From NCBI GenBank assembly GCA_016713225.1, contig JADJPO010000006.1, positions 202,023-266,022 of the forward strand: a stretch of DNA of 64,000 bases, read 5' to 3'. The notes under the pieces are model-generated. The model made no database searches. It saw only the letters and a list, made by a program, of their open reading frames with translations, and was not told the origin of the DNA. A program made the translations under genes and the position numbers. This stretch comes from Kineosporiaceae bacterium (lineage in GTDB: Bacteria; Actinomycetota; Actinomycetes; Actinomycetales; Kineosporiaceae). Shown here one piece after another: positions 61,700-64,000 of this stretch; position 1 is the stretch's first letter, and the number at the start of each line of letters is the position of its first letter.

Positions 61700-61987
61700 C
61701 AGGATCAAGTAGAAGCCACCCAAGGCGAACTACGTCTGCGATCCCCGATCGGTCGTCAACCCCACCCAGGCCCGCGCCCTGCTCGACGCCGTCCGCCAAC
61801 CTCGCAGACCCCAACGACCCCGACCGCCGCCAGCGCGCCCTGGCTGCCCGCGGGCGACGCCTGGTCGCGTTCTTCGGCTGCATGTACTACGCCGCGCTGC
61901 GCCCCAGCGAAGCCCTCGCGTTGACCGTCGACGACCTCGAGCTGCCCGACCCCGCCGACCCGGACGGCGACGGCTGGGGCCACCTGT
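61700..61987 (+). pseudogene. Tyrosine recombinase (integrase) fragment
   Basis: KPPKANYVCDPRSVVNPTQA is followed by ARALLDAVRQ, the end of the core-binding domain. After a frameshift comes RLVAFFGCMYYAALRPSEAL, which holds the first catalytic Arg, then LTVDDLELP. An in-frame TAG precedes it and the rest (HxxR, Tyr) is lost at the repeat at 61988. It is the only trace of an integrase in the array. Confidence 0.75.
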
Positions 61988-62130
61988 TTCACGCCCACAA
62001 TTCGTGTTTCACGCCCACAATTCGTGCGTGCTGACGAACGAGGGCTGAGGGGTAGAGGCTGCGACGCTGGCGCGAAGGCCATCGCGAAGGTCCGTCGGTG
62101 TAGGCAATGCGGCGTTGGCTGCGTCGAAGC
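61988..62130 (+). repeat. 145-bp direct repeat, left copy
   Basis: Starts with two tandem 20-mers (TTTCACGCCCACAATTCGTG) and ends GGCTGCGTCGAAGCTC. Nearly identical to 63806-63949 on the other side of the IS1634-like element. Confidence 0.85.
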
Positions 62131-63805
62131 TCCCGACTTGGCTCTCGTTTGGTGATCTTGGTGTGTTGCGGGGCTGTGACCTGCGGCGACGTTGATTGAT
62201 CATGGGTTTTGGTGTGCACTAGCCGGGGGGTGTGGGTCGTAGGCTCGGTGGGTGTCTCCTTACGTTCGGACGGTGCGGACGTCTTCGGGTGCGCGGGCGG
62301 TGCAGATCGTGCACTCGTCGCGGCGGGGGTCGCGGGAGATCACTCATGTCGGGTCGGCGACACCGATGCCGAGTGGGAGGTGTTGAAGGCCGCGGCGTGG
62401 CAGCAGGCGGCGGCCGGGCGGGGTGAGCTCGACCTCGGCCTGGAGGGTGGGTCGGGTGGGTCTGCTGGTCGGGGTGCTCCGTTGCCGATCACGGCCTCGC
62501 GGATGGGGTACCTGTGGGAGGCGTTGAGTCGTGCCTACCAGGTCCTCAGGGTTCGATGCCGCGGCCGGTGGGGACGGGGTGTTCCGGGATCTGGTGCTGG
62601 CCCGGATCATCGAGCCGACCAGCAAGCTCGACGCGGCCCGGGTGTTGGAGGAGGCGGGTGTGCCGACCGCGTCGTATGCGACGTTGAAGCGGCGACTTCC
62701 GATGTATGCCAAGGCGTCCTGGCAGCAGAAGCTGTCCGCGGCATGCGCCGCCCATGCCGGGCTGGGTCCGGCCAGCCTGGTCCTGTTCGACGTGTCCACC
62801 CTGTATTTCGAGACCGATCAGGAGACGGGTTCGGGAGAGCGGATTCTCCAAGGAACGCCGCCTGGAACCACAGATCACGATCGGCCTGCTCACCGACGCA
62901 TCAGGATTCCGTTGGCGGTCAACGCGTTCGAGGGCAACAAGGCGGAGAAGGCCACCATGCTCCCGGTCATCGAGGCCTTCATGCGCGCTCACCAACTCAG
63001 AGACGTGACGGTGGTCGCCGACGCCGGGATGATCTCCGCGGCCAACCGGGAGGCGATCGAGGAAGCGGGCCTGTCGTTCATCCTCGCCGTGAAGATCCCC
63101 GAACTGCCCTACTGCGTGCGGACCTGGCAGGCCAAGAACCCCGGTGAGCCGTTCACCGACGGGCAGATCTTCACCCAACCCTGGCCCGCCGGCGCCAAGG
63201 ACACCCGCCGCGACCAGGTCATCTACTACCAGTACCGCGCTGATCGTGGCCGGCGCACGCTACGCGGCATCGACGAACAGGTCGCCAAGGCCGAGAAGGC
63301 CGTCGCCGGCAAGACCGCCATCCAACGGAACCGGTTCGTCAAACTTCACCGGCGCCGACAAGAGCGTCAACCGCGCCCTGGAAACCAGGCCCGGTCCCTG
63401 GCCGGGATCCGAGGGCTACGTCACCAACCTGGAAGCCTGCCCCGACGGGACAGCAATCACCGCCGAGTTCGTGATCGGTGCCTACCACCGGCTCTACCTG
63501 ATCGAGAAGGCGTTCCGGATGTCCAAGCACGACCTGGCAGCCCGACCGATCTCCACCACAAGAAGGAATCGATCGAAGCCCACCTGACCATCGTGTTCGC
63601 CGCCCTGGCCGACTCCACTGGATCGAGACCACCACCGACTGGTCGATCAAGAAGTTCGTGCGGACCCTGCGGCGCTACCGCACCATCACCATCCAGGCCG
63701 GCGCCCACACCATCACCGCCGAAGACCCCCTACCGCACGAGATCCGCGACATCATCACCAAGATCAACTCAACCGGACGACACTAGCCTGAGCCAAGTCG
63801 GGTTT
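62131..63805 (+). mobile_element. IS1634-like insertion element (decayed)
   Basis: Bounded by CCGACTTGGCTC at 62131 and its inverted copy at about 63793-63805. Contains one transposase gene with several frameshifts. Both sides abut the 145-bp direct repeats. Confidence 0.7.
62252..63786 (+). pseudogene. IS1634-family transposase, multiple frameshifts
   Basis: Blocks in order are VRTVRTSSGARAVQIVHSSR, then AEWEVLKAAAWQQAAAGRGE, DGVFRDLVLARIIEPTSKLD, LVLFDVSTLYFETDQ (first DDE Asp), VVADAGMISAANREAIEEAG (second Asp) and finally EIRDIITKINSTGRH. They lie in at least three frames, so the gene is dead. The family match is clear from the AVQIVHSSRRG start and the FDVSTLYFE motif. Confidence 0.82.
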
Positions 63806-63949
63806 CACGCCCACAATTCGTGTTTCACGCCCACAATTCGTGCGTGCTGACGAACGAGGGCTGAGGGGTAGAGGCTGCGACGCTGGCGCGAAGGCCATCG
63901 CGAAGGTCCGTCGGTGTAGGCAATGCGGCGTTGGCTGCGTCGAAGCTCG
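63806..63949 (+). repeat. 145-bp direct repeat, right copy
   Basis: Again begins with two tandem 20-mers (TTTCACGCCCACAATTCGTG) and ends GGCTGCGTCGAAGCTC. The last 50 bp of the window beyond it show no feature. Confidence 0.85.
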
Positions 63950-64000
63950 ACCGTTCCAGCCTGATCAGCGCGAGCATCGCCAGCGCACCTGCTCCGTGTG

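Noticed and set aside
61081..62034. 317-codon plus-strand frame from the left-end module to the IS
   Set aside because: It starts in the repeated module and its middle runs antisense to TPR text; only the last part (integrase) is meaningful and it begins after a frameshift.

Overview
The window is high-GC DNA from an actinobacterium (Actinomycetota). The evidence is strong G/C bias at third codon positions, frequent GTG starts, tachylectin-type secreted proteins, a DUF2510 protein, NarL-type two-component pairs and actinobacterial IS3, IS110, ISL3 and IS1634 elements. I cannot place it below phylum level from sequence alone.

Positions 1 to about 11.48 kb look like ordinary chromosome. They hold a truncated patatin phospholipase, an alpha/beta hydrolase, two tandem secreted tachylectin-like proteins, a cysK-cysE cysteine operon, a small unknown gene, a PIG-V-like mannosyltransferase, a membrane GGDEF/EAL protein, an NAD-dependent epimerase and an intact tRNA-Ser(UGA).

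From that tRNA on, the window is a tandem array of inserted elements. The 3' part of the tRNA (from the anticodon loop to the discriminator base) recurs as a direct repeat at 38221, 47575 and 60882, and a diverged version lies at 50530. Each exact copy is preceded by a conserved right-end module of about 100 bp with paired TGGTCC boxes. Each is followed by a conserved left-end module of about 350 bp. This splits the array into island A (11.4-38.2 kb), island B (38.2-47.6 kb), island C (47.6-60.9 kb, perhaps divided at 50.5 kb) and the start of a fourth unit. The only recombinase seen is a broken integrase at 61.7 kb.

Island A carries a sensor kinase/response regulator pair, a secreted CHAP protein and an IS graveyard. 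It then carries the most interesting locus: an eight-gene, tightly overlapped operon (21455-33519). This operon encodes a membrane coiled-coil protein, a small unknown, an AAA+ ATPase, a DegT/StrS-like PLP enzyme, two unknown proteins, a 1063-residue CHAT (caspase-like) protease and a membrane-tethered vWA-like protein. Small unknown proteins flank it, several sharing a short basic MG-LF-type N-terminus, along with Cys-rich microproteins on the other strand.

Island B carries a lipase-like alpha/beta hydrolase, a DUF4071-trypsin fusion and a DUF4062/NB-ARC/TPR STAND NTPase. The STAND gene is broken by a frameshift and by an IS that itself contains a second IS. Island C carries a DUF4143 ATPase behind four 23-bp iterons and a DUF6326/TetR divergent pair. 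It also has a TRAP-type binding lipoprotein with a sensor kinase, a second sensor kinase/response regulator pair, and a secreted beta-helix protein. The window ends in a TPR pseudogene, the integrase remnant and a decayed IS1634 element between two direct repeats of about 145 bp.

The islands therefore look like a tRNA-anchored stack of conflict or defence-type modules with heavy IS turnover. Functions of the island A operon are inferred from domains only.
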